Positions 1 to 10,142 of a DNA stretch of 64,000 nucleotides are shown here, in pieces. Within the stretch, counting starts at the first letter, position 1, and the number at the start of each line of letters is the position of its first letter. The position numbers were made by a program, and so were the translations under genes. The DNA is taken from positions 2,108,001 through 2,172,000 of the forward strand of contig JANATG010000008.1 of NCBI GenBank assembly GCA_029449235.1, given 5' to 3'. The DNA is from Linnemannia schmuckeri. Its lineage: Eukaryota > Mortierellomycota > Mortierellomycetes > Mortierellales > Mortierellaceae. The notes under the pieces were generated by a model, which worked only from the letters and a program-made list of their open reading frames with translations, did not search any database and was not told where the DNA came from.

Positions 1-937
1 ACGACACGCAATGGATTGCTCCATCCAAGGCCAATCTACAAGAGATCTCAAACAAGGCGATGAGTTTTTTCACACTACATGGAATTGAGATCAATCCAAA
101 AAAATCAGAACTAATCGTGGTCAACCCTACCTGTGCCGAGCTTTCCATCAATCTTGGTCCAGACAAAGTGACCGCACTGCCTCCTGATGCCGCTGCTAGG
201 GTTCTGGGTGTCTGGTTCTCGGCTGACGGCAAGGGCGTCCACACTCGACAGCTAGTCAAGGAGGAAGTGTCAAAGATGTGTCAGATTTTGTCCCGCAAGG
301 CTGTCACCGACAAGCAGTGCATCTACATCTTCAACAATGTCCTGCTTCCAAGGATTCTTTACCGTCTGTCGGTGACAATCCTTAGCACCCGCGAGCTCAA
401 AACCATTGTCGGTCAGTACTCAAGCGTCGTCCGTCAGAAGGTGGGTCTGCCCTTAGGCTCACCAGCTAGTATCCTGTTTCACCGTCGGCTGTACGGCCTT
501 CGTGACCTCGGCGACGCCATGACGGAAGAACAAGTCTCAACCGCCCATCTACGACTCAACGACCAAGATCTGCTGGGAACAGTGATGACGAACCGAGCAA
601 TGGCCCACCAAGCAGAGTGTCGACTCATGGTCTCTTCCTTCCTCGTCCCTACCATCGGTGCCCAATTCAGCCGTAACAACTTCTTTGGACATGTCTGCCG
701 CCTTATGGTAGAAAGGGGCATCACTTTCCAGTCCCCAGGAACACCTGTCGACATTACTCGCTTCATCGGCTTCATACTTCCCCCGGGCGTATATCCAAAA
801 ATCGCTCATCGACTCTTCCTGAACGGGGTTGTCAGTCTGGATGACGTATTGACTGATGATGGTCAATCTCTGGTATCCTGGCAACACATCCACACAACCT
901 ACAAGCTCAAAGGTCCCGTTCGCCGCTGGTTCAAAGA
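1..937 (+). pseudogene. LINE reverse transcriptase, C-terminal part, interrupted
   Basis: The frame is open from base 3. It begins D-T-Q-W-I-A, which matches the residues that follow the first Asp of the catalytic xDD box of LINE reverse transcriptases, so the window starts inside the RT active site. Next comes the GIEINPKKSE block typical of the post-YxDD region, then a helical thumb-like region. The native frame is cut at 937 by the LTR of element A; the codons after this point up to 1010 belong to the LTR. The catalytic palm is mostly outside the window. Family assignment rests on the xDD context and the downstream RNase H. Confidence 0.8.
933..937. repeat. Target-site duplication AAAGA of element A (second copy 11425-11429)
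   Basis: AAAGA is directly adjacent to both outer LTR ends. Removing one copy with the element restores the LINE frame. Confidence 0.9.
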
Positions 938-1035
938 TGCAACTTTTGTAAGGAGTGGAAGGAAGAGATGTCTTTGTATTTTGGTAATAGTTGTCTATTT
1001 ATCTAATTAAGGTAATCGGGGGTCCAATCGTTGCA
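938..1035 (-). repeat. 3' LTR of element A
   Basis: This is a 98-bp LTR reading TGCAAC...GTTGCA, with 6-bp perfect inverted ends. By eye it is identical to the other three LTRs. Confidence 0.93.
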
Positions 1036-1045
1036 CCTTCCCCTT

Positions 1046-4000
1046 TTAAAAAACGATCCCATGGTCCTTTTTGAATGCGTTGACCAGGTCTTGGCAATTT
1101 TCCAGGTTGGCAGCTGGCTCCCATGTCTGATCCTCACGTCCGTAACCTTTCCAAGCAACGAGGAACTGGTGCTGTCGCCGGTACTTTCTGTATCGTAGAA
1201 TGGATTCGACCTCGTATTCCTCGGTGCCTTCGACGACGACAGGTGGTGGTGGTGCTGGTGTTCGGCGGCCGAATGTAAGTGGTGACTCAATATAGTGGCG
1301 AAAAAGATCGACGTGAAAGATATTGTGGATGTTGTAGGAGGGGGGTAAGTCGACGAGGAAGGTAACTGGTGATCGTTGCTCCAGTAGGGTGAATGGTCCA
1401 ATAAAACGAGGCTTGAGCTTGTCCGAGCTGAGTCCGCTGTCGGCTGGCATGGTAATGTTCTCTGCACTGAGAAGGACCTTGTCGCCAACTTTGTAGTCAT
1501 GGTCGCGTCGTCTCTTGTCGGCTTGTTCCTTTTGATGATCCTGAGCTCGCTGCAGTGCATCCTGGGCGAAAATTAGTGCCGTTGCTTGCTGATCCAGATA
1601 GTCATGGACGCTGGGGACGTTGCTGTCAGTGTGGGAGAGGAGGGTGGCGGGGATGCGGGGATGTTGTCCAGTGTTGAGGAAAAAAGGTGAATGGCCGGTT
1701 GAGTGGTGGACGGAGTTGTTGTAGGCAAATTCTGCTGCAGGGAGGAGGGTGTCCCAGTTAGTCTGCTTTTCATCGATAAAGGCGCGCAGCATGATTCCTA
1801 GTGTCTTGTTCATAACTTCCGTCTGTCCATCCGTCTGTGGGTGATAGGCTGTTGACATTGCAAGCTTGACATCCATAAGCCGGTGGAGCTCCTGCCAAAA
1901 ATGACTGGTGAATTTGCTATCGCGATCCGAGACGATTGTTGTTGGCATCCCATGATGGCGGAACACATTGTCGAAAAACTGGCGAGCAACGTCGGGGGCG
2001 GTGGCGGTGGTGGTGCTGGGAACAAAGTGGACATGCTTGGATAACTTGTCGACAAAGACGGTGATGGCATCATGATTGCGAGGTGTCTTGGGCAGATGGG
2101 TTATAAAGTCCATGGTCACCACCTCCCAGCGTCTGACGGGAATGGGTAGAGGTTGAAGGAGTCCAGCAGGTCGCTCCTGACTTGGCTTGTTGCGTTGACA
2201 CTTCTCGCACGAGTCGACATAGAGTTGGGTCTCCTTTGCCATGTTGGGCCAGTATGCTATTCGTCGCAGCTTGTCATATGTTTTCCTGAACCCAAAGTGG
2301 CCAGCTATGGGGGCATCGTGGCAGTCATGCAAAAGAGAGTGGCAAATGTCAGCTTTCTGAGGGATAGCGAGAACGACGGTGCCGCGGCGGTCATAGTAGA
2401 GAAGGCCATTGTGAAAAGAATAACCGGGGGGCACACTTCCCTCGAGGCAGCTTTTATAGACGAGACTAAGCCTGGGGCTGTTCTGGTAGTCCTCTATCAG
2501 GCGCTGCCTCACACCTGGTTCAAGCTGGATATCAATTGAATGAATCTCCACTGGGTCTGTGGATGGGCTGACTGGATCTTCCGTGCGATGGTCGGGTCGT
2601 CGAGACAGGGCGTCGGGGACTGTGTTATCTGCTCCGCGCTTGTACTTGAAGTCAAAGTCGTATTCCTGCAGCAGCTCCATCCATCGAGCCTGGCGGCGGG
2701 TGAGTTTAGGCTGTGTTGGAAAGTGGCGAAGGGTTGCATGGTCTGTGTAAACAATAAAGTGGGATCCGTCTAGGTAGTATCGCCATGTCCTGAGGGCGTG
2801 CACGACTGCCAGTAGCTCCTGCTCGTGGGTTGGGTAGTTCCGTTCTGCTGGTTGTAATTTTCGTGAGGTGAATGCAACGGGTCGGGATACTCCGTTCGCG
2901 TCCGTCTGAAAGAGAACAGCGCCAATTGCAAATCCAGATGCATCCGTTTCGACGGTGGTTGGCAAGTCGGGGTCGAATATACGTAGAACTGGGGCGGAGC
3001 TGATGGCCGCTTTGAGGGTGATGAATGCCTGTTCCTTGTCGTTGTCCCATGAAAAAGTCGCTCCGCCTGCTAGAAGCTCCGAGAGGGGTAGGGCAATGTC
3101 GGCAAACTTGTCGATGTAGGTCTGGTAGAACTGTGCGAGGCCCAAAAATTGTTGAACATCTTTGATACTGGTGGGGCGAGGCCATTCCCGAATAGCTTTG
3201 ACAAGACCTGCTGAGGTGGAGATCCCGTTCTTGGAGATGGTATGGCCCAGGAACTCAGTCTGCTCCTGCATGAATGAGCATTTGCTGAGTTTGACGTACA
3301 GTCCATGTTTTCGTAGAAGTTCAAGGACGCTGCGAAGGTGTTTCAGATGGTCGGCCTTGGTTTTGGAATAGATCAGGATGTCGTCGAGGTATACCACCAC
3401 CCATTTGTCCAGAACCGGATCCAGTACTCGTAGCATCATATTAGAGAATGAGGCTGGTGCGTTGGTGAGTCCGAACGGAACGACATTAAATTCAAAATGG
3501 CCGTAACGACATCGAAATGCTGTTTTGTGGGTGTGTGGTTCATATATCCTCTGCTGGTGGTATCCCGAGAGTAGATCCAGTTTGGTAAAATAGCGGGCGC
3601 CACGAAAACGATCGATGAGTTCGTCAATTCTGGGTAGAGGGTGTCTGTTCTTCCTGGTAATCCTGTTCAGACCGCGGTAGTCCACACACATACGCAGGGT
3701 GCCATCCTTTTTCCGAACAAAGAGTACCGGGGCGCCATAGGGTGATGTGCTGGGCTTGATGAATTTTTTCGCAAGTAGATCGTCAAGTTGCTTCCTGAGT
3801 TCGTCGAGTTCTGCAATTGAGAGGCGAATGACTGGTTTGAAGGGTGGATCGGCTGTTGGGTCTGTCTCAATTTTCATGGCATCGCCTCGGTCTGGTGGAA
3901 GGCCGCTCGGAAGTGTATCGGGGAACACATCCTTAAACTCGTCTTCAACGATGGCTCTGATCTCAGGCGTCATAGCTGGGCGTTTGGGTGGTGCTGATGC

Positions 4001-4868
4001 GTCCTTGTCTTTGTTGTTCTTGTCCTTCTGCAGATCCTTGGAAGATTTGACCAGTGCCAAGAATACGTCGGAGCCGGGGAGGGTGGCCATGGTGTGAAAG
4101 TGTAGGTGGGTAAGGAGGCGGCCACCGGTGCGGGTTTGAATATTATTTGATTTGAATCCAGTACAGTCCCACTCGATGGCTGTGTTGTTGTGGTTGAAGT
4201 GGAGAGCATTGGTGCGCCAGTTGATTTGTGGGTTGATGTGAGTAAGCCATGGTTTGCCCAGGATAAGGTCGTATTTTTTGAGTGGGTACAGGATTGGGTT
4301 GAGGTTGTCAGTGTATCCTTTGCGTTCGATGGTGATGTTGACCGTATGGTTGGTAATAGAGGATGAGCCGTCGGGGAGAAGAACAGGGATGGGGTTGATG
4401 ACGGTTCGAGGCAAGTTGTTTTTCTTTTGAAAGGATGTGCTGATTACATTACCTTCAGCACCGCCATCGATCAGCACGCGAGCCGGGAAGCCACTGACAA
4501 GGCAGTTAAAAGTGAGCAATTGACGCTCAGCCTCAGCGATAGAAAATGAACAGAGACGCAATTGCTTTTGTCTCCGTCTTCTCAACTGTCGCTTTGTAGG
4601 CGGTGTGGTCGACACAACAGGGGTATCCAGGTCCAGGTCTGGTCCATCTGAGGTTCTAGACACAAGGTGGGACGAGTCAAACGTTGAGGTCTGGTCCAGT
4701 GAAGGTGCCAGAGTGGGGGGGGAGTGAGTATCACGATTTGAGTTTGTAATCTGAGTTTGGTTGCTAATCTTATTAACTGAGCGATCTGGCAACTTTATTT
4801 CATTTTTTTCTTTTCTACTTAACTCTGGGGTGTGATCACTCCCTTCACCACTGGGGCAAAGAGAGGGG
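1046..4868 (-). CDS. pol: Pol of element A, cut off from its gag by element B
   Basis: This has the same domain order as in element B: protease LIDGGAEGN, RT YLDD, RNase H TDASG, integrase HHCC and Asp-Asp-Glu core, and chromodomain. About four amino acids differ by eye (for example SKTKADH versus SKTEADH, and APDVARQ versus APDIARQ). The frame is intact up to the insertion point; codons upstream of 4868 on the minus strand come from the LTR of element B. The frameshift site that would feed this pol now lies beyond element B, so it is probably not expressed as Gag-Pol. Confidence 0.88.
4864..4868. repeat. Target-site duplication AGGGG of element B (second copy 10110-10114)
   Basis: AGGGG is adjacent to both LTRs of element B. 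The uninterrupted site occurs inside element B itself at about 6171-6182, on the opposite strand, where the motif is single. Confidence 0.92.
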
Positions 4869-4966
4869 TGCAACGATTGGACCCCCGATTACCTTAATTA
4901 GATAAATAGACAACTATTACCAAAATACAAAGACATCTCTTCCTTCCACTCCTTACAAAAGTTGCA
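4869..4966 (+). repeat. 5' LTR of element B
   Basis: This is a 98-bp LTR with TGCAAC/GTTGCA ends and a weak TATA-like stretch (AGATAAATAG). The primer binding site follows immediately. Confidence 0.94.
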
Positions 4967-4978
4967 TGGTAGCAAAGG
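4967..4978 (+). promoter_or_regulatory. Primer binding site of element B
   Basis: TGGTAGCAAAGG follows the 5' LTR directly. TGGTAGCA matches the complement of the 3' end of eukaryotic initiator tRNA-Met (..TGCTACCA). Element A has the same site at 11315-11326 on the minus strand. The tRNA identity is inferred from general knowledge of that tRNA end. Confidence 0.7.
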
Positions 4979-5157
4979 TTCACAATTCCACCAACAAGAC
5001 CCCAGAACACTCAGCACAACCCCCAGAACACCCAGCACAAACCCCAGACTCCTCCAGCTCTCCAGAAACCTCACCTAGCACCTCCTCCATCCCCTCACCC
5101 TGTCTTCCACCCATCAACACGTATTTTATCACTGACTTTTTATCGGAACTCACCATC

Positions 5158-6150
5158 ATGACCGACGACAACCTCGCCACCATCATTGAACTTGACACAA
5201 CCTCCAAACCCGCCAAGTACGACGGCACTCGCGATGGCTTCAAATGCCTCGCCTGGCTGAAAGAGGTGCAACGCTACTTTACCATGAAGAACGTACCCGA
5301 CAGAAAACGCACCATCCATGCCGTCAACCTCCTCAACCAAACCTCTCTCCTCTGGTGGGAATCACTTAACATCGACGACACCTGCGAGTACTCCACCTTT
5401 ACAACCCTGTTCAAGAAGGCATACATGCCTGATGGATTTCTCGAGCAAGTTCGCGGCCTTCTTCTCAATGCCAAGCTTACCACCAACCTGGCCGAGTACC
5501 TTACCCGCATCCGCCTCTACATGAACATCTTGCTCGCGGAAGATCCCACTGGTCGCGTGTTTCTCGAAGCCACCGTCAGAGTTGTTTTTCTCCAAGGCTG
5601 CCCCGACGATCTGAGACAGCTGCTTCAGACCGATCAGGTATCTAACCCCAACAACACCTTTTTTGATATGTGTTCCAAGGCTGAAGGATTTGACACCATC
5701 TATGCTTTTGGCCCCAAAGGAGCCACAAAGGGTATGTTTGCCAAGGCTATGAATAGCATGCGCTCTCACACTCCAACCACCAGCTCAAACCCAGCACCCC
5801 CAGCTTTTGACCCAATGGCAATGGAAATCGATAACATCAGCCTCGACCCCACCACCCGCGCCCTTATGGCCTCGGTCCAGTCCCTTACCATTGCCGTCCA
5901 CGCCATGACAACCCAATTCAACAATCAACAATCCCAACCACGCCTTGCCCGCCTTACCGACGATGAAAAGAAATATCTGCAGGACAACAACGGATGCCTC
6001 AAGTGCCGTCGAATCAACGCCGGACACTACTCTTGGGACTGTGGAAAAAACCGCAACACCAACCGCTCATCCAGGGCCCAGACCGTCAACAATATTGCTA
6101 ACGTGGGCAATCTCCCAACAGACCAGTCGGGAAATGCCCCCAGCAACTAG
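5158..6150 (+). CDS. gag: Gag of element B (chromovirus capsid/nucleocapsid)
   Basis: The 330-residue protein starts MTDDNLA. An upstream in-frame ATG at 4966 overlaps the LTR end and the primer binding site. The extension from there is destroyed in element A by a stop (CAA in B, TAA in A), so 5158 is the better start. The middle part resembles Ty3-type capsid (WLKEVQRYF, WWESL, Y..L..). Near the C-terminus is a zinc knuckle of spacing C-X2-C-X6-H-X4-C, longer than the canonical X4. It packages element RNA and forms the particle. The stop TAG at 6148-6150 overlaps the pol frame by 49 nt. Confidence 0.88.
   Translation: MTDDNLATIIELDTTSKPAKYDGTRDGFKCLAWLKEVQRYFTMKNVPDRKRTIHAVNLLNQTSLLWWESLNIDDTCEYSTFTTLFKKAYMPDGFLEQVRGLLLNAKLTTNLAEYLTRIRLYMNILLAEDPTGRVFLEATVRVVFLQGCPDDLRQLLQTDQVSNPNNTFFDMCSKAEGFDTIYAFGPKGATKGMFAKAMNSMRSHTPTTSSNPAPPAFDPMAMEIDNISLDPTTRALMASVQSLTIAVHAMTTQFNNQQSQPRLARLTDDEKKYLQDNNGCLKCRRINAGHYSWDCGKNRNTNRSSRAQTVNNIANVGNLPTDQSGNAPSN
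6129..6135 (+). promoter_or_regulatory. Putative -1 ribosomal frameshift heptamer GGGAAAT
   Basis: In the gag frame the site reads G GGA AAT, the X XXY YYZ arrangement of -1 slippery sites. It lies inside the only stretch where gag and pol frames overlap (6102-6150), and pol is in the -1 frame. The same heptamer is kept in element A (10158-10164, minus strand). Function is inferred from position and phase. Confidence 0.65.
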
Positions 6151-9100
6151 GTGCAGTCCAGGACCCAGTTGCTGAAATCCCCTCTCTTTGCCCCAGTGGT
6201 GAAGGGAGTGATCACACCCCAGAGTTAAGTAGAAAAGAAAAAAATGAAATAAAGTTGCCAGATCGCTCAGTTAATAAGATTAGCAACCAAACTCAGATTA
6301 CAAACTCAAATCGTGATACTCACTCCCCCCCCACTCTGGCACCTTCACTGGACCAGACCTCAACGTTTGACTCGTCCCACCTTGTGTCTAGAACCTCAGA
6401 TGGACCAGACCTGGACCTGGATACCCCTGTTGTGTCGACCACACCGCCTACAAAGCGACAGTTGAGAAGACGGAGACAAAAGCAATTGCGTCTCTGTTCA
6501 TTTTCTATCGCTGAGGCTGAGCGTCAATTGCTCACTTTTAACTGCCTTGTCAGTGGCTTCCCGGCTCGCGTGCTGATCGATGGCGGTGCTGAAGGTAATG
6601 TAATCAGCACATCCTTTCAAAAGAAAAACAACTTGCCTCGAACCGTCATCAACCCCATCCCTGTTCTTCTCCCCGACGGCTCATCCTCTATTACCAACCA
6701 TACGGTCAACATCACCATCGAACGCAAAGGATACACTGACAACCTCAACCCAATCCTGTACCCACTCAAAAAATACGACCTTATCCTGGGCAAACCATGG
6801 CTTACTCACATCAACCCACAAATCAACTGGCGCACCAATGCTCTCCACTTCAACCACAACAACACAGCCATCGAGTGGGACTGTACTGGATTCAAATCAA
6901 ATAATATTCAAACCCGCACCGGTGGCCGCCTCCTTACCCACCTACACTTTCACACCATGGCCACCCTCCCCGGCTCCGACGTATTCTTGGCACTGGTCAA
7001 ATCTTCCAAGGATCTGCAGAAGGACAAGGACAACAAAGACAAGGACGCATCAGCACTACCCAAACGCCCAGCTATGACGCCTGAGATCAGAGCCATCGTT
7101 GAAGACGAGTTTAAGGATGTGTTCCCCGATACACTCCCGAGCGGCCTTCCACCAGACCGAGGCGATGCCATGAAAATTGAGACAGACCCAACAGCCGATC
7201 CACCCTTCAAACCAGTCATTCGCCTCTCAATCGCAGAACTCGACGAACTCAGGAAGCAACTTGACGATCTACTTGCGAAAAAATTCATCAAGCCCAGCAC
7301 ATCACCCTATGGCGCCCCAGTACTCTTTGTTCGGAAAAAGGATGGCACCCTGCGTATGTGTGTGGACTACCGCGGTCTGAACAGGATTACCAGGAAGAAC
7401 AGACACCCTCTACCCAGAATTGACGAACTTATCGATCGTTTTCGTGGCGCCCGCTATTTTACCAAACTGGATCTACTCTCGGGATACCACCAGCAGAGGA
7501 TATATGAACCACACACCCACAAAACAGCATTTCGATGTCGTTACGGCCATTTTGAATTTAATGTCGTTCCGTTCGGACTCACCAACGCACCAGCCTCATT
7601 CTCTAACATGATGCTACGGGTACTGGATCCGGTTCTGGACAAATGGGTGGTGGTATACCTCGACGACATCCTGATCTATTCCAAAACCGAGGCCGACCAT
7701 CTGAAACACCTTCGCAGCGTCCTTGAACTTCTACGAAAACATGGACTGTACGTCAAACTCAGCAAATGCTCATTCATGCAGGAGCAGACTGAGTTCCTGG
7801 GCCATACCATCTCCAAGAACGGGATCTCCACCTCAGCAGGTCTTGTCAAAGCTATTCGGGAATGGCCTCGCCCCACCAGTATCAAAGATGTTCAACAATT
7901 TTTGGGCCTCGCACAGTTCTACCAGACCTACATCGACAAGTTTGCCGACATTGCCCTACCCCTCTCGGAGCTTCTAGCAGGCGGAGCGACTTTTTCATGG
8001 GACAACGACAAGGAACAGGCATTCATCACCCTCAAAGCGGCCATCAGCTCCGCCCCAGTTCTACGTATATTCGACCCCGACTTGCCAACCACCGTCGAAA
8101 CGGATGCATCTGGATTTGCAATTGGCGCTGTTCTCTTTCAAACGGACGCGAACGGAGTATCCCGACCCGTTGCATTCACCTCACGAAAATTACAACCAGC
8201 AGAACGGAACTACCCAACCCACGAGCAGGAGCTACTGGCAGTCGTGCACGCCCTTAGGACATGGCGATACTACCTAGACGGATCCCACTTTATTGTTTAC
8301 ACAGACCATGCAACCCTTCGCCACTTTCCAACACAGCCTAAACTCACCCGCCGTCAGGCTCGATGGATGGAGCTGCTGCAGGAATACGACTTTGACTTCA
8401 AGTACAAGCGCGGAGCAGATAACACAGTCCCCGACGCCCTGTCTCGACGACCCGACCATCGCACGGAAGATCCAGTCAGCCCATCCACAGAACCAGTGGA
8501 GATTCATTCAATTGATATCCAGCTTGAACCAGGTGTGAGGCAGCGCCTGATAGAGGACTACCAGAACAGCCCCAGGCTTAGTCTCGTCTATAAAAGCTGC
8601 CTCGAGGGAAGTGTGCCCCCCGGTTATTCTTTTCACAATGGCCTTCTCTACTATGACCGCCGCGGCACCGTCGTTCTCGCTATCCCTCAGAAAGCTGACA
8701 TTTGCCACTCTCTTTTGCATGACTGCCACGATGCCCCCATAGCTGGCCACTTTGGGTTCAGGAAAACATACGACAAGCTGCGACGAATAGCATACTGGCC
8801 CAACATGGCAAAGGAGACCCAACTCTATGTCGACTCGTGCGAAAAGTGTCAACGCAACAAGCCAAGTCAGGAGCGACCTGCTGGACTTCTTCAACCTCTA
8901 CCCATTCCCGTCAGACGCTGGGAGGTGGTGACCATGGACTTTATAACCCATCTGCCCAAGACACCTCGCAATCATGATGCCATCACCGTCTTTGTCGACA
9001 AGTTATCCAAGCATGTCCACTTTGTCCCCAGCACCACCACCGCCACCGCCCCCGACATTGCTCGCCAGTTTTTCGACAATGTGTTCCGCCATCATGGGAT

Positions 9101-10001
9101 GCCAACAACAATCGTCTCGGATCGCGATAGCAAATTCACCAGTCATTTTTGGCAGGAGCTCCACCGGCTTATGGATGTCAAGCTTGCGATGTCAACAGCC
9201 TATCACCCACAGACGGATGGACAGACGGAAGTTATGAACAAGACACTAGGAATCATGCTGCGCGCCTTTATCGATGAAAAGCAGACTAACTGGGACACCC
9301 TCCTCCCTGCAGCAGAATTTGCCTACAACAACTCCGTCCACCACTCAACCGGCCATTCACCTTTTTTCCTCAACACTGGACAACATCCCCGCATCCCCGC
9401 CACCCTCCTCTCCCACACTGACAGCAACGTCCCCAGCGTCCATGACTATCTGGATCAGCAAGCAACGGCACTAATTTTTGCCCAGGATGCACTGCAGCGA
9501 GCTCAGGATCATCAAAAGGAACAAGCCGACAAGAGACGACGCGACCATGACTACAAAGTTGGCGACAAGGTCCTTCTCAGTGCAGAGAACATTACCATGC
9601 CAGCCGACAGCGGACTCAGCTCGGACAAGCTCAAGCCTCGTTTTATTGGACCATTCACCCTACTGGAGCAACGATCACCAGTTACCTTCCTCGTCGACTT
9701 ACCCCCCTCCTACAACATCCACAATATCTTTCACGTCGATCTTTTTCGCCACTATATTGAGTCACCACTTACATTCGGCCGCCGAACACCAGCACCACCA
9801 CCACCTGTCGTCGTCGAAGGCACCGAGGAATACGAGGTCGAATCCATTCTACGATACAGAAAGTACCGGCGACAGCACCAGTTCCTCGTTGCTTGGAAAG
9901 GTTACGGACGTGAGGATCAGACATGGGAGCCAGCTGCCAACCTGGAAAATTGCCAAGACCTGGTCAACGCATTCAAAAAGGACCATGGGATCGTTTTTTA
10001 A
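6135..10001 (+). CDS. pol: Pol of element B: protease, RT, RNase H, integrase, chromodomain
   Basis: The start given is the first -1 frame codon after the slippery site; no ATG start is needed. In order: aspartic protease with LIDGGAEGN (about 6573); RT with the YLDD catalytic box (about 7656) and FLGLAQFY block; RNase H with TDASG (about 8101) and TDHATL; integrase with the HHCC finger (about 8727-8850), catalytic Asp in TMDFI and SDRDSKF, and HPQTDGQTE (about 9210); then a C-terminal chromodomain (EVESIL, LVAWKGY, TWEP; about 9826-9985). The chromodomain places it among chromoviruses, where it directs integration to particular chromatin. The frame is fully open. Confidence 0.93.
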   Translation, partial: CPQQLGAVQDPVAEIPSLCPSGEGSDHTPELSRKEKNEIKLPDRSVNKISNQTQITNSNRDTHSPPTLAPSLDQTSTFDSSHLVSRTSDGPDLDLDTPVVSTTPPTKRQLRRRRQKQLRLCSFSIAEAERQLLTFNCLVSGFPARVLIDGGAEGNVISTSFQKKNNLPRTVINPIPVLLPDGSSSITNHTVNITIERKGYTDNLNPILYPLKKYDLILGKPWLTHINPQINWRTNALHFNHNNTAIEWDCTGFKSNNIQTRTGGRLLTHLHFHTMATLPGSDVFLALVKSSKDLQKDKDNKDKDASALPKRPAMTPEIRAIVEDEFKDVFPDTLPSGLPPDRGDAMKIETDPTADPPFKPVIRLSIAELDELRKQLDDLLAKKFIKPSTSPYGAPVLFVRKKDGTLRMCVDYRGLNRITRKNRHPLPRIDELIDRFRGARYFTKLDLLSGYHQQRIYEPHTHKTAFRCRYGHFEFNVVPFGLTNAPASFSNMMLRVLDPVLDKWVVVYLDDILIYSKTEADHLKHLRSVLELLRKHGLYVKLSKCSFMQEQTEFLGHTISKNGISTSAGLVKAIREWPRPTSIKDVQQFLGLAQFYQTYIDKFADIALPLSELLAGGATFSWDNDKEQAFITLKAAISSAPVLRIFDPDLPTTVETDASGFAIGAVLFQTDANGVSRPVAFTSRKLQPAERNYPTHEQELLAVVHALRTWRYYLDGSHFIVYTDHATLRHFPTQPKLTRRQARWMELLQEYDFDFKYKRGADNTVPDALSRRPDHRTEDPVSPSTEPVEIHSIDIQLEPGVRQRLIEDYQNSPRLSLVYKSCLEGSVPPGYSFHNGLLYYDRRGTVVLAIPQKADICHSLLHDCHDAPIAGHFGFRKTYDKLRRIAYWPNMAKETQLYVDSCEKCQRNKPSQERPAGLLQPLPIPVRRWEVVTMDFITHLPKTPRNHDAITVFVDKLSKHVHFVPSTTTATAPDIARQFFDNVFRHHGMPTTIVSDRDSKFTSHFWQELHRLMDVKLAMSTAYHPQTDGQTEVMNKTLGIMLRAFIDEKQTNWDTLLPAAEFAYNNSVHHSTGHSPFFLNTGQHPRIPATLLSHTDSNVPSVHDYLDQQATALIFAQDALQRAQDHQKEQADKRRRDHDYKVGDKVLLSAENITMPADSGLSSDKLKPRFIGPFTLLEQRSPVTFLVDLPPSYNIHNIFHVDLFRHYIESPLTFGRRTPAPPPPVVVEGTEEYEVESILRYRKYRRQHQFLVAWKGYGREDQTWEPAANLENCQDLVNAFKKDHGIVF

Positions 10002-10011
10002 AAGGGGAAGG
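10000..10011 (+). promoter_or_regulatory. Polypurine tract of element B
   Basis: AAAAGGGGAAGG sits immediately upstream of the 3' LTR and overlaps the pol stop codon. Element A has the equivalent at 1036-1047 on the minus strand. Confidence 0.85.
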
Positions 10012-10109
10012 TGCAACGATTGGACCCCCGATTACCTTAATTAGATAAATAGACAACTATTACCAAAATACAAAGACATCTCTTCCTTCCACTCCTTACA
10101 AAAGTTGCA
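10012..10109 (+). repeat. 3' LTR of element B
   Basis: This is a direct copy of 4869-4966, preceded by a polypurine tract and followed by the target duplication AGGGG. Confidence 0.94.
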
Positions 10110-10142
10110 AGGGGATTTCAGCAACTGGGTCCTGGACTGCAC

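Larger units (their letters stand above)
4869..10109 (+). mobile_element. Element B: intact plus-strand Ty3/gypsy chromovirus
   Basis: The element is 5241 bp with direct 98-bp LTRs at 4869-4966 and 10012-10109. It is flanked by the 5-bp duplication AGGGG (4864-4868 and 10110-10114), which is single in the matching region of its own sequence. Order: LTR, primer binding site, gag, pol (protease, RT, RNase H, integrase, chromodomain), polypurine tract, LTR. All frames are open and LTRs identical, so this copy looks recently active and possibly autonomous. It inserted into its sibling element A in the opposite orientation. Confidence 0.95.
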
